Assembly (NCBI GenBank): GCA_947486575.1
Contig: CANKUB010000003.1
Coordinates: forward strand, 1-64,000
Length of the DNA: 64,000 nucleotides
Source: Betaproteobacteria bacterium
Lineage (GTDB): Bacteria; Pseudomonadota; Gammaproteobacteria; Burkholderiales; SG8-41
Direction: 5' to 3'
Both the position numbers and the translations under genes were made by a program. The first letter of the stretch is position 1. The number at the start of each line of letters is the position of its first letter. The notes under the pieces were generated by a model. The model was not told the origin of the DNA. It did no database searches and saw nothing but the letters and a program-made list of their open reading frames with translations. Positions 26,937-35,357 of the stretch are shown here, piece after piece.

Positions 26937-27795
26937 GTTGGCCTCCATGTGCCGTGCCTTTGATTCGATAGTTACCGGTGATCATTGAACGCAGATGATT
27001 CCACAGCCCGCTGATGATGACCTCAAACACATGAATCAGCACAAACGCGACCAGCGTCCACGCAAAAATGAAATGCAACGTGCGCGCCGATTGGCGTCCC
27101 CCGAGAAAGTCCACCCAGCCAGGAAAAATGGAATTCAGCCACGGCGACATTGCCCAGCCTGCAAGAATTATCCCCGGCAACAGCACAAAAATCACCGCGA
27201 TATAAGCGAGTTTTTGCAGCACGTTGTAGCGTTTGGCGTCTTCGCCCTGCGGATGTTTGAACTTGATGTGATCGATGATGGAGTGGCCTATGCTGCGCCA
27301 ATCGGTTCGGGTCGGCAGCAGGTCGCGCTGGAAATGCCGACTTTTCAATGCATACAGCACGTAGACAACGCCGTTAATCACAAACAGCCAGGCAAAGAAA
27401 AAATGCCACGCGCGTGCATCCGCCAGCGAATAAAAGCCGGGAATGGTCATCCAGTGCGGGAACGCCACGTCACTGGCTTTGCCCTCGGCGTTAGTGGACG
27501 CGCCGAGTAGCCCGGTCGTCTTGAACTCGTGCCCCAGCACGCGGGTAATGCCGACCAACTGCCCGTTCGGCGCCTCGCGCGAGGTAATTTGCAGCAGGGG
27601 TTGCCGCCCGGTGTAAGACGACTTGCCCCAGTCGAGCGACGGATGCGCGTTGAAAATCATCAAGCCGCTCATCAACAGAATGGTCAGCGAAATCACATTC
27701 GTCCAGTGCATGATGCGCACCGGAAGCGTGTGGCGGTAGTACAGATAACTCGTTGGCGCTGCTGCGTGTGCGTTAACGCTTGCGGCTTGTGACAT
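26929..27795 (-). CDS. Cytochrome b561-type membrane subunit
   Basis: A 288-residue membrane protein with four to five hydrophobic helices. Candidate haem ligands are His in LPVRIMHWTN, in ARAWHFFFAW, in ARTLHFIFAW and in FVLIHVFEV. This is the electron-donating or accepting partner of the Mo-oxidoreductase encoded next, whose start it overlaps. The start at 27795 (MSQAAS) is fixed by GGAGG eight bases upstream; the open frame continues 16 codons further. Confidence 0.85.
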   Translation of the reverse strand: MSQAASVNAHAAAPTSYLYYRHTLPVRIMHWTNVISLTILLMSGLMIFNAHPSLDWGKSSYTGRQPLLQITSREAPNGQLVGITRVLGHEFKTTGLLGASTNAEGKASDVAFPHWMTIPGFYSLADARAWHFFFAWLFVINGVVYVLYALKSRHFQRDLLPTRTDWRSIGHSIIDHIKFKHPQGEDAKRYNVLQKLAYIAVIFVLLPGIILAGWAMSPWLNSIFPGWVDFLGGRQSARTLHFIFAWTLVAFVLIHVFEVIISGLWNHLRSMITGNYRIKGTAHGGQRE

Positions 27796-28109
27796 ACGCC
27801 CCACCTCCAGATTGGTTAGTGTTTGGTCGTGCATGCGCAACAAAACTTACAGCTTTGATGGACGCTTTGGTCTTTACGAATAAACTTCTTTAAAATCAAT
27901 CAGCTATAAAATGACTTCGTAATTCGGCTTTTTAATGTACGATAATGAAGGCTTCGAACTGTTTGCGACTGATTGTATTTTGTGCGGGCTGCGAGTGGCC
28001 TGGATTCAAACGACAGCCCATCTGATCGGCTGACCGGCTGACAGAGCGAACCGCTTACACCCTCAATGAAAAGTTGACAGTATCTGCTTACGACCAACTT
28101 GGATGACTC
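27796..28109. other. Divergent intergenic region, 314 bases
   Basis: This space separates the divergently read cytochrome and CoA-transferase genes, so both promoters should lie here. It holds an AT-rich repeat copy at 27888-27908 and a TTGACA hexamer at 28074-28079 without a convincing partner 17 bases on. I see no gene, hairpin terminator or riboswitch in it. Confidence 0.5.
27888..27908 (+). repeat. AT-rich dispersed repeat, copy 5 (diverged)
   Basis: It reads CTTTAAAATCAATCAGCTAT (first 20 bases), matching the CTTTAAAAACAAT variant with changes. It lies in the divergent promoter region between the cytochrome and CoA-transferase genes. Confidence 0.6.
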
Positions 28110-29363
28110 ATGACCACCCAGCCCAGCGCGCAATTTGACTTCAGCCAAGTGCTGCGCGCCGGCGATGTTATTACCTGGCCGCAGGCTACCGGCGAGCCGG
28201 CCGGTTTGACGCGGCGGCTGGTCGCACAGCGTGCGGAACTGCCGCGCGTGACTATTTTTGTCGGTATCAGCGTCAGCGATACGCTGTTGCCCGCGCATGC
28301 CGATCACTTTCGGTTCAGGGGACTCAATGGCGCGGGCACCAATCGGCGGCTTGCCGCGGCTGGCTTGCTCGACATCGTACCGGCGCATGTATCCAAAGTG
28401 CCGGGCCTCATGCGCAGCCGCGCGCTGCCGGTGGATGTGGCGTTGATACGTGTGCGTCCGCACCCGAAGCCGGGCTATTACTCGGTGGGCGTGATGGCGG
28501 ATTTCACGCAGGCGATGGTGGGCGCCGCACGCTGTGTCATCGGTGAAATGGATGAACGCATGCCCGTTACATCACAGGATGCGCTGATCCCGTGCGAGGC
28601 CGTGCATTCTTTAACCACGGCCGATTGCGATGAATGGCTGATGCCCGATGGTGAGCCTTCGCCTATTGATGTGCGCGTGGCGCAACAGGTGGCGAATGTC
28701 GTTCCCGACCGCGCAACCCTGCAAATTGGCATTGGCAGTTTGCCCGTGGCGGTGTGCCAGGCGCTGATGTCGCACCGCGCGCTGGGCGTGCACAGCGGGG
28801 TGCTGTGCGACGGCCTCGTCGGTCTCATTGAAGAAGGCGTCGCCACCAATGCGCACAAGGGCATCGACAGCGGGCGCACGGTGACCGGCGGACTGTTCGG
28901 CGGACGGAGACTGATGGATTGGGCCAATGACAACGCGCAGCTTGATATGCGCTCGTCGGACTACACGCACAGCCCGCAGGTCATGGCACAACTGCAAAAC
29001 TTCTACAGCATCAATTCGGCAATAGAAGTCGATATCACCGGACAGGTCAATGCCGAAGTCGCAGGCGGACGTTACCTCGGCGCCATCGGCGGGCAGGCGG
29101 ATTATGTGCGCGGCGCGCAGTTGTCGCCGGGCGGACGCTCGATTATTGCCATGCCATCCACCACGCTTGATGGAAAAATCTCGCGTATCGTCGCATCATT
29201 ACAGGGCGGGCCTGTGACCACGGCGCGTGCAGACGTCGATTTGATCATCACAGAATACGGCGTGGCCGATTTGCGCGGCGCATCCATGCGCGAGCGTGCC
29301 GAACGATTGACCGCGATAGCGCATCCCGATTTCAGAAATGCGCTCGGGCTGAAAATAAAATAA
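28110..29363 (+). CDS. Acetyl-CoA hydrolase/transferase family protein
   Basis: A 417-residue family I CoA-transferase related to 4-hydroxybutyrate and acetate CoA-transferases. LQIGIGSLPVAVCQAL and GVHSGVLCDGLVGLIEEG are core blocks; the likely catalytic Glu is in SAIEVDITGQVNAE, and GGQADYVRGAQLSPGG and TEYGVADLRG complete the C-terminal domain. It is shorter at the N-terminus than classical members. It heads the plus-strand operon to 35263; the following Bug gene starts immediately after its stop. It probably activates or recycles CoA for the acid imported and processed by the operon. Confidence 0.88.
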   Translation: MTTQPSAQFDFSQVLRAGDVITWPQATGEPAGLTRRLVAQRAELPRVTIFVGISVSDTLLPAHADHFRFRGLNGAGTNRRLAAAGLLDIVPAHVSKVPGLMRSRALPVDVALIRVRPHPKPGYYSVGVMADFTQAMVGAARCVIGEMDERMPVTSQDALIPCEAVHSLTTADCDEWLMPDGEPSPIDVRVAQQVANVVPDRATLQIGIGSLPVAVCQALMSHRALGVHSGVLCDGLVGLIEEGVATNAHKGIDSGRTVTGGLFGGRRLMDWANDNAQLDMRSSDYTHSPQVMAQLQNFYSINSAIEVDITGQVNAEVAGGRYLGAIGGQADYVRGAQLSPGGRSIIAMPSTTLDGKISRIVASLQGGPVTTARADVDLIITEYGVADLRGASMRERAERLTAIAHPDFRNALGLKIK

Positions 29364-30332
29364 ATGAATAAAAACAATTACTTGCGATATGGTTCGACAA
29401 CGATGTTGCTTGTAGCCAATGCTTTTGCACAGGCACAAAATTACCCGGCAAAACCCGTGCGCATGGTTGTCGGTTTTGCGCCCGGTGGTAGCACTGACGT
29501 GGTCGCGCGGCTGCTTTCACGCAAGCTCTCCGACCATCTGGGGCAATCGTTCGTGGTTGAAAACCGTGCTGGCGCATCGTCCAACATTGCCGCGCAGACG
29601 GTGGCGCGTGCGCCTGCGGATGGCCTGACACTGCTCTACGCCACCAGCACGCTGATGGTGAATGTCAGTCTGTTTGCTTCGTTGCCGTTCGACATTCAAA
29701 AAGATTTCGCGGCGGTAGCGCCGGTGGTGGACATACCGAGCTTTCTCACCGCGCATGCCTCGCTGCCGGTGAAAGCTGTCAAGGAACTGGTGGCACTCGC
29801 CAAGTCACGCCCCGGCGAATTGAGCTACGCCTCATCGGGTAGCGGCAGCGCCTCGCATCTGGCGATGGAGCTGTTCAAATCCATCGCTGGATTCAACATG
29901 ATTCACGTACCCTACAAAGGCGCGGGTCCGGCTACCACGGATTTTCTCGGGGGGCATGTGCAAGTGCTGTTTATATTTAACGCCGAGCAGGTGAAATCGA
30001 ATGCCAAAGCTGGGCGCCTGCGCGCACTGGCAGTCACCACGCGCAATCGCGTGGCGGAGTTTCCCGCTTTGCCGACCATGATCGAGGCTGGTGTGGCCAA
30101 CTACGAAGCCAGTGTGTGGAACGGCATACTGGTTCCCACCGGCACCTCACGCGACATCGTATCGCGGCTGAACGGCGTAACCGCGCAGGCTATACGCGAA
30201 CTCGCGCCTGCGCTGGCAGAAATTGGCGCGTATCCGATGACCATGACGCCGGACGAATTTACGGCTTTCATTCGCGGCGAAATCGGTAAATGGGCGAAGG
30301 TAGTCAAAGTGTCGGGAGCGCGCGCCGAATGA
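29364..30332 (+). CDS. Bug/TctC family receptor protein
   Basis: A 322-residue receptor. The ATG follows the CoA-transferase stop with no gap, and the first codons (MNKNNYLRY) are an AT-rich repeat copy read in frame, which is unusual for a signal peptide n-region. The signal continues TMLLVANAFAQAQN; YPAKPVRMVVGFAPGGSTD and VVENRAGASSNIAAQTV are the family motifs. It overlaps the next Bug gene by four bases (ATGA). Two tandem, different Bug genes in one operon suggest two ligands or a redundant pair. Confidence 0.88.
   Translation: MNKNNYLRYGSTTMLLVANAFAQAQNYPAKPVRMVVGFAPGGSTDVVARLLSRKLSDHLGQSFVVENRAGASSNIAAQTVARAPADGLTLLYATSTLMVNVSLFASLPFDIQKDFAAVAPVVDIPSFLTAHASLPVKAVKELVALAKSRPGELSYASSGSGSASHLAMELFKSIAGFNMIHVPYKGAGPATTDFLGGHVQVLFIFNAEQVKSNAKAGRLRALAVTTRNRVAEFPALPTMIEAGVANYEASVWNGILVPTGTSRDIVSRLNGVTAQAIRELAPALAEIGAYPMTMTPDEFTAFIRGEIGKWAKVVKVSGARAE
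29365..29385 (+). repeat. AT-rich dispersed repeat, copy 6
   Basis: TGAATAAAAACAATTACTTG (first 20 bases) overlaps the start codon of the Bug gene and encodes its residues 2-7. Confidence 0.7.
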
Positions 30333-31306
30333 ACCACAGACTGGGGCTGGCAGCATTGGCGGCCTTGACGCTGCCCAGTACCGGGGTCTGCGCACAGAAC
30401 AATCCCATGAACTATCCTGCACGGCCCGTTCGTTTTGTCGTGCCGTTTACCCCCGGCGCTTTGAATGACCTGCTCGCGCGGCTGGTGGGCGAACAACTGG
30501 GCACGCGCCTTGGCCAACGTGTCATTGTTGATAACCGGCCTGGCGCGGGAACCATGCTCGGCAGCGAGCTGGTGGCCAGATCGACGCCGGACGGATACAC
30601 CCTGTTGCTGTCATCAGCGCCACTGGCGATCAATCCAAACCTGTATACCAAAGTATCATTCGACGCTGTGCGCGAGCTGGCGGGCATCACGCAGATTGGA
30701 GCGGTGCCATTTGTCATCGTCTGTCACCCGGACTTCAGCGCAAAATCGATCACCGAGCTCGTGGCGCTTGCCAAGGCAAAGCCAGGCCAGATCATCTATG
30801 GTGCGACGGTTGCCGGGCAGTTGATGGTGGAAATGTTCAAGTCAACGGCAAAAGTGGATATTACTTTTGTGCCGTATAAAGGGCTCGCACCCGCCATGCT
30901 CGATGTGATGGGTGGACGCGTGCATCTGACGCTGGGCACCTATTCGTCGCTGGGGCCGCATACCAAAACGGGCAAGCTACGCGCCCTGGCCGTGACCAGT
31001 CACGCGCGCACACGTATTGCGCCGGACGTGCCGTCCATAGCCGAAGCGGGCTATAAGGATTTTGACGCGACCTCCTGGTATGGAATTTCAGTGGCGAGCC
31101 GCACGCCGGCAGCAATCGTGTCGCGGCTGCATACGGAGATCATGGCGATTTTGAAGCAGCCCGACTTGGAACGCCGCCTGAATGCCGAAGGTGTGGATAT
31201 CGTCGCAAGCCGCCCTGAAGCTTTTGATCAATTCATCAAGACTGAAACCGCGCGCTGGGGTAAAGTAATCAGGGAATCCGGCATCAAGGCCGGTCAGGAA
31301 CCCTAA
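30329..31306 (+). CDS. Bug/TctC family receptor protein
   Basis: A 325-residue receptor starting MNHRLG at an ATG overlapping the previous TGA. Signal peptide LAALAALTLPSTGVCAQ; the cradle reads YPARPVRFVVPFTPGALND, where the usual G-G-x-x-D has become G-A-L-N-D, and VVDN is IVDNRPGAGTMLGSELV. The altered loop may mean a different ligand from the preceding Bug. It ends TAATG into the MmgE/PrpD gene. Confidence 0.88.
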   Translation: MNHRLGLAALAALTLPSTGVCAQNNPMNYPARPVRFVVPFTPGALNDLLARLVGEQLGTRLGQRVIVDNRPGAGTMLGSELVARSTPDGYTLLLSSAPLAINPNLYTKVSFDAVRELAGITQIGAVPFVIVCHPDFSAKSITELVALAKAKPGQIIYGATVAGQLMVEMFKSTAKVDITFVPYKGLAPAMLDVMGGRVHLTLGTYSSLGPHTKTGKLRALAVTSHARTRIAPDVPSIAEAGYKDFDATSWYGISVASRTPAAIVSRLHTEIMAILKQPDLERRLNAEGVDIVASRPEAFDQFIKTETARWGKVIRESGIKAGQEP

Positions 31307-32733
31307 TGAGCAGCAACAATTTGCATAGCATCAGTGGCAAAAATCCGGGTGAGCCGGATGCAGCCGAAGCCATTGCCGCGTATCTGGCGAAAACCCGCTT
31401 CGAGGATTTGCCCGCGACTGTGGTTGATGCGGCCAAGGCATCAATACTCGACACACTGGGCTGCGTGCTCGCGGGCACGCCGTGTGACGATGTGATCGCC
31501 ATTCGCAAAGTTGCCATCGCGTGGGGTGGAAGCGCGAGCAGCACGCTGATCGGCAGCGGCGGCGTGAAAGTGCCCGCTGCCAGCGCCGTGCTGGGCAATG
31601 GCGCAGCCATTCATCAATTTGATTTTGATGATACGCACGACGTGGCGGTCATGCATCCATCGTCGGCGAGCCTGATGCCTGCCCTAGCGGTGGCAGAGCA
31701 AATCGGCCATGTGGATGGCAAGGCCATTATTACCGCGGTGGCTCTGTCGAACGATCTATCCAGCCGTATTGGCCTTGCCACGCGTGGTCATATGTGGAAG
31801 CACCCGTGGTTTCGCGCGCCGGTCATCGGCTTGTTCGGCGCGACAGCAGCAGCGGCAAAAATCATGAATGCCAGCGCGCTGCAGCACGTGCATGCATTGG
31901 GGCTGACGCTGCCGCAGGTGAGCGGCACCTGGGCAAGCCTGCATCACAAAGGCTCCAGCGTGCGTTCGATCCGCGACGGCCTTGCGTATCGCAACGGCGT
32001 GCTGGCCGCCGAACTGGCGATGGCGGGCATACGCGGTGACGGCGAGGTGTTCGACGGCCCCTACGGGTTTTATCAGGCATTTTTTCGCGGCGATTACAGC
32101 CGTGCCGAATTGCTGGAGGGTCTCGGTCAACGCTATGAAACCGAACGCATTTCGCTCAAGCCGTGGCCCTGCATACGCCATCTGCACACCGCGCTGACGG
32201 CTACGCTGGGGCTGGTAATCCAGCATGACATCGCGTTTGGCGACATTAAAGAAGTGATGCTCGGCCTTGGGCACGTCAATGTTGACCGCTGCCGCCCGGT
32301 AGCCATAGGCAGCGTGCCCGAAAATCACATTGATCTCGCGGGCAATATGCATTTTGCGGTGGCAGCGGCAATACGCCATCGCGGTATACCGCTGGCGCTG
32401 TATCACGACACCCAGCTTGCCGATGAAGTGATCACTACCGCCATGCCCAAAGTACGCTGGGCTTACGACGCCGCGCTGGATGGCCACACATTTGAGGCGA
32501 GCCGCGTGGAAATTATGCTGAACAACGGCCAACACTACAGCGCCCATTGCGCAATCGCGCTTGGCCATCCCGACAACGCAATGCCAGCTGAACAGCGCAT
32601 TGGCAAATTCATCGACTGTGCGTTGGCGGCGGCCAAGCCGCTGGGCAAGCCACAAGCCATGCAGATCGTGGATGCGGTGGCGCGATTGGACCAACTTGAC
32701 ACGATTGAACCCTTGATGAGGTTATTGGCATGA
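31306..32733 (+). CDS. MmgE/PrpD family protein, copy B
   Basis: A 475-residue protein. AAKASILDTLGCVLAGTP is the N-terminal helix motif, NGAAIHQFDFDDTHDVAVMHPS contains the His/Asp cluster lining the active site of this fold, and HKGSSVRSIRDGLAYRNGVLA is the conserved central block. The start overlaps the previous stop (TAATG) and the end overlaps the enoyl-CoA hydratase start (ATGA). Within this operon a dehydration or isomerisation of a hydroxy-acid before CoA-dependent steps is likely; the exact substrate is unknown. Confidence 0.88.
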   Translation: MSSNNLHSISGKNPGEPDAAEAIAAYLAKTRFEDLPATVVDAAKASILDTLGCVLAGTPCDDVIAIRKVAIAWGGSASSTLIGSGGVKVPAASAVLGNGAAIHQFDFDDTHDVAVMHPSSASLMPALAVAEQIGHVDGKAIITAVALSNDLSSRIGLATRGHMWKHPWFRAPVIGLFGATAAAAKIMNASALQHVHALGLTLPQVSGTWASLHHKGSSVRSIRDGLAYRNGVLAAELAMAGIRGDGEVFDGPYGFYQAFFRGDYSRAELLEGLGQRYETERISLKPWPCIRHLHTALTATLGLVIQHDIAFGDIKEVMLGLGHVNVDRCRPVAIGSVPENHIDLAGNMHFAVAAAIRHRGIPLALYHDTQLADEVITTAMPKVRWAYDAALDGHTFEASRVEIMLNNGQHYSAHCAIALGHPDNAMPAEQRIGKFIDCALAAAKPLGKPQAMQIVDAVARLDQLDTIEPLMRLLA

Positions 32734-33515
32734 CCGCTGTAACAGATGATGCCATCCTTGAGTCGATAGCTGACGGTGTGGTGCAGCTGCGGCTTAATCG
32801 CCCGGAGCGCATGAATGCGCTGGGCCACGACATGAGCAAACGATTGCTGGCGGCTGTTGAAAGCGCACTGGCTTCAAAGGTGCGGGCAATACTCGTGCGC
32901 GGCACGGGTAAATCGTTCTGTGCAGGCGCAGATCTAAAAGAGCGCGGCGAGATGAATGCGGCGCAGCGTGCCGCACACAACACCGCGATAAATGCGTTTA
33001 TCAATGCCTTGGCGAATGCGCCGGTACCAACCATCGCGGTAATCAATGGTCTCGCGCTCGGCGGCGGCTGCGAGCTGGCGATGGTGTGCGACATGCGCAT
33101 CATGGCGGCCGATGCCACGATAGGATTGACGGAAACACGCATCGGCGTGATTCCCGGTGCCGGTGGCACGCAGCGACTGCCGCGCTTTATTGGCACAGCG
33201 CATGCGCTAGAGCTGATGATGACAGGCGAGCCGATTGGCGGCGCGCGCGCGGCGGAAATCGGACTGGTGAATTGGTCAGTACCTGCGGATCAACTGGATG
33301 CCAAGGCTAAATCACTGGCGCGCGTGATTGCGTCGCGCTCGCCAGTGGGTGTGCGCGCAATCAAGAAACTGGTGTACGACGGTCTGGAGATGCCGATTGC
33401 TCAAGGCATCCAGCGCGAACGCGAAAAACTGTTGCAGGTGCTGGCGTCGAAAGATTACGCGGAAGGCTTGGCGGCGTTTGCCGCAAAGCGCGCACCGAAA
33501 TTCACTGGCGAGTAG
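32730..33515 (+). CDS. Enoyl-CoA hydratase/isomerase family protein
   Basis: A 261-residue crotonase. SFCAGADLKERGEM forms the first oxyanion strand; ALGGGCELAMVCDMRI gives the second with Glu115, and TETRIGVIPGAGGTQRLPR holds Glu135, the two catalytic carboxylates at the classical 20-residue spacing. It would add water to an enoyl-CoA. It overlaps the MmgE/PrpD gene by four bases and is followed after 35 bases by the selenoprotein gene, with an AT-rich repeat in that gap. Confidence 0.9.
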   Translation: MTAVTDDAILESIADGVVQLRLNRPERMNALGHDMSKRLLAAVESALASKVRAILVRGTGKSFCAGADLKERGEMNAAQRAAHNTAINAFINALANAPVPTIAVINGLALGGGCELAMVCDMRIMAADATIGLTETRIGVIPGAGGTQRLPRFIGTAHALELMMTGEPIGGARAAEIGLVNWSVPADQLDAKAKSLARVIASRSPVGVRAIKKLVYDGLEMPIAQGIQREREKLLQVLASKDYAEGLAAFAAKRAPKFTGE

Positions 33516-33524
33516 CAAATTTTA

Positions 33525-33546
33525 TCAATTAAAACAAAACCTTATA
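33525..33546 (+). repeat. AT-rich dispersed repeat, copy 7
   Basis: TCAATTAAAACAAAACCTTA (first 20 bases) fills most of the spacer before the selenoprotein ATG at 33551, where a ribosome-binding site would be expected; none is recognisable. Confidence 0.65.
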
Positions 33547-33550
33547 TATT

Positions 33551-35263
33551 ATGAGCAACGACGGATATTACGAAGTTTACTGGCCGCGCTCGCCGCGGCA
33601 GACCGGTATCAAGCCACTCGCGGGACGGCTTGAAACGCTGAACAACAAAACCATTGCACAGGTTTGGGACTACCTGTTTCGGGGTGATGAAGTGTTTGCG
33701 CTGCTGGAAGAAGCCATCAAGAAAGAATTCCCCAAGGTCAACTTTGTGAGTTGGCGCGAATTCGGCAGCTCGCACGGCGGTGACGAAAAGGAGGCGCTGG
33801 CGGGCTTTGCAAAAAAATTCAAAGAATTGGGGGTCGATGCCGTCATCAGCGGCATGGCGTGTTGAGGCTCCTGCACGCCCGCCGTGTTGCGGGCCAGTGC
33901 AGCGTGTGAGGAACTGGGGCTGCCCACGTCGTCGCTCACCTGTGAAGGATTCTTCCGGCAGGCGGCGGCTACGTCCATCGGATTGGGCATGCCGAATATT
34001 ACGCTCGCGCTGGTGCCGGGACACATCGGCACCAAAGACAAAGCGCAGTTGCGGCGTGACATCATCGAAACCACGGCCAGACACGTAATCGACAATCTCA
34101 CCGTGCAACCCGCGGTCAAGGGCAAGGCGGGTGAGCCTGTCGCACGAGACATCGTATTCAAGGGCGGCTTCAATGCTGTCAACCAGTATTTCTACGACAA
34201 CGAGTTGTCTGATGGATTGCCGATTGTGCCGCCGACGCTGGAGGCAATCGAGGCGTTCCTGAAGTTCACCGATCGCGACGCGAATGAAGTGCTGGGCGTC
34301 ATTCTGCCTGACAGCCGCGCGGCGACGATCTGGAGCATCGCCGTCAACGGCGTGATGGCCGGATGCAGGCCGGAATACATGCCCGTGCTGATCGCCGCCA
34401 TCGAAGGCATGTGCGATCCGAAATACGGTGTCGAGCACAGCGGCAACACGCCGGGCGGCGAAAATCTGATCATCATCAACGGCCCGATCATCCAGCAACT
34501 CGGCTTCAATTACACGCAGGGCGCGCTGCGCGATGGCTTCATGCCGAATACCTCAATCGGGCGATTCTGGCGACTGTATCTGCGCAATGTCGCGGGCTTT
34601 TTGCCGCACAAGACCGACAAGGCCACCTTCGGCAACACCTGGCGTGTGGTGCTGGCGGAAAACGATGATGTGCTGAAACAGATCGGCTGGGCCAACACTG
34701 CCGAGGAAATGGGTTTTCAGGCGGGTGACAATACCGTAACCGTGGCCCGCTATACGGGTGGCGGTTCCTTTTCGTCGGTATCGGGCAGCACACCAGAAAT
34801 GCTGCTGCCGTACGTGGCGGATTCGGTGCTGAAATATCATATGTGGCAAATCACCTTCACCACCAGCCACGGTAACGGCATGCTGCGCCCGTTGGTCGTG
34901 TTAAGCCCCATCATCGTCGAAACCATAGCCAAAGCCGGTTGGACGAAAGCTGACGTCAAACAATATCTCTACGATCACGCACGGTTGCCGGCATGGGAGT
35001 TTGAACGCCAGTTGCGTGTATGGAACATCCGCGGCGTGTGGGATCTTAAAGACGACGTAAGTAACGGCCGCATCCCCAAGGCGTTTTACGAATCCGATGA
35101 TGAAAACCGGCTGGTGCCGATTGTGTGGAAGCCGGAAGATTTCATGATCGTGGTATCAGGCGACCCGCTGCGTAATAATATGTATGTGTTTGCGCACAAC
35201 GGGTTTTTGGGGTTTCCAACCTGCAAGAAAATTCAGTTGCCGACGGATTGGGACAAAAAGTAG
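33551..35263 (+). CDS. UGSC-motif selenoprotein (selenocysteine at in-frame UGA, residue 105)
   Basis: Read through the TGA at 33863-33865, this is one 570-residue protein. The N-terminal domain (about 1-150) has LAGRLETLNNKTIAQVWD and AVISGMAC-U-GSCTPAVLRA, with the U-G-S-C motif of the UGSC (seleno)protein family at 105-108, where Cys often replaces Sec. The frame on both sides is the same, and the protein fold continues smoothly across the codon. A SECIS-like hairpin follows. The long C-terminal part (about 165-570; GVMAGCRPEYMPVLIAAI, VHRNAV-type strands absent) is not a domain I can name. As last gene of the 28110 operon it may be a redox or lyase step on the imported acid. Selenium insertion also needs SelA/B/C/D, not in this window. 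Confidence 0.85.
33863..33902 (+). promoter_or_regulatory. Sec UGA codon with bacterial SECIS-like hairpin
   Basis: The UGA is at 33863-33865. Five bases later, CTGCAC (33871-33876) pairs with GTGCAG (33897-33902), and GCCCGC (33877-33882) pairs with GCGGGC (33889-33894), leaving a CA bulge on the 3' side and a six-base apical loop CGUGUU. The loop contains GU and begins 18 bases after the UGA, within the spacing known for SelB-recognised bacterial SECIS elements. The stem also has to encode protein, so twelve paired positions are unlikely to be coincidental. Confidence 0.8.
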
Positions 35264-35292
35264 GGTGGCCCGCAGAGCAACCTGACTGCTTG

Positions 35293-35324
35293 ACCGTCGT
35301 TCCCGCGCCGGCGGGAACGACGGT
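35293..35324. repeat. 32-base perfect hairpin repeat between convergent genes
   Basis: ACCGTCGTTCCCGC (35293-35306) pairs perfectly with GCGGGAACGACGGT (35311-35324) around a GCCG loop. It lies between the stops of the selenoprotein and SDR genes. There is no T-run on either side, so it is more like the TTCCCGC..GCGGGAA palindromic repeats scattered in proteobacterial genomes than an intrinsic terminator, though it could block transcription in both directions. Confidence 0.75.
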
Positions 35325-35357
35325 GCGTGTGTATGCGTTTCGCGAAAAACACAAACA

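Noticed and set aside
33551..33865. Reading the 104-codon frame ending at the TGA as a separate gene or the pair as a pseudogene or frameshift
   Set aside because: The frame continues without shift, the UGSC motif is exact and a hairpin suited to SelB follows, so Sec readthrough explains it better.
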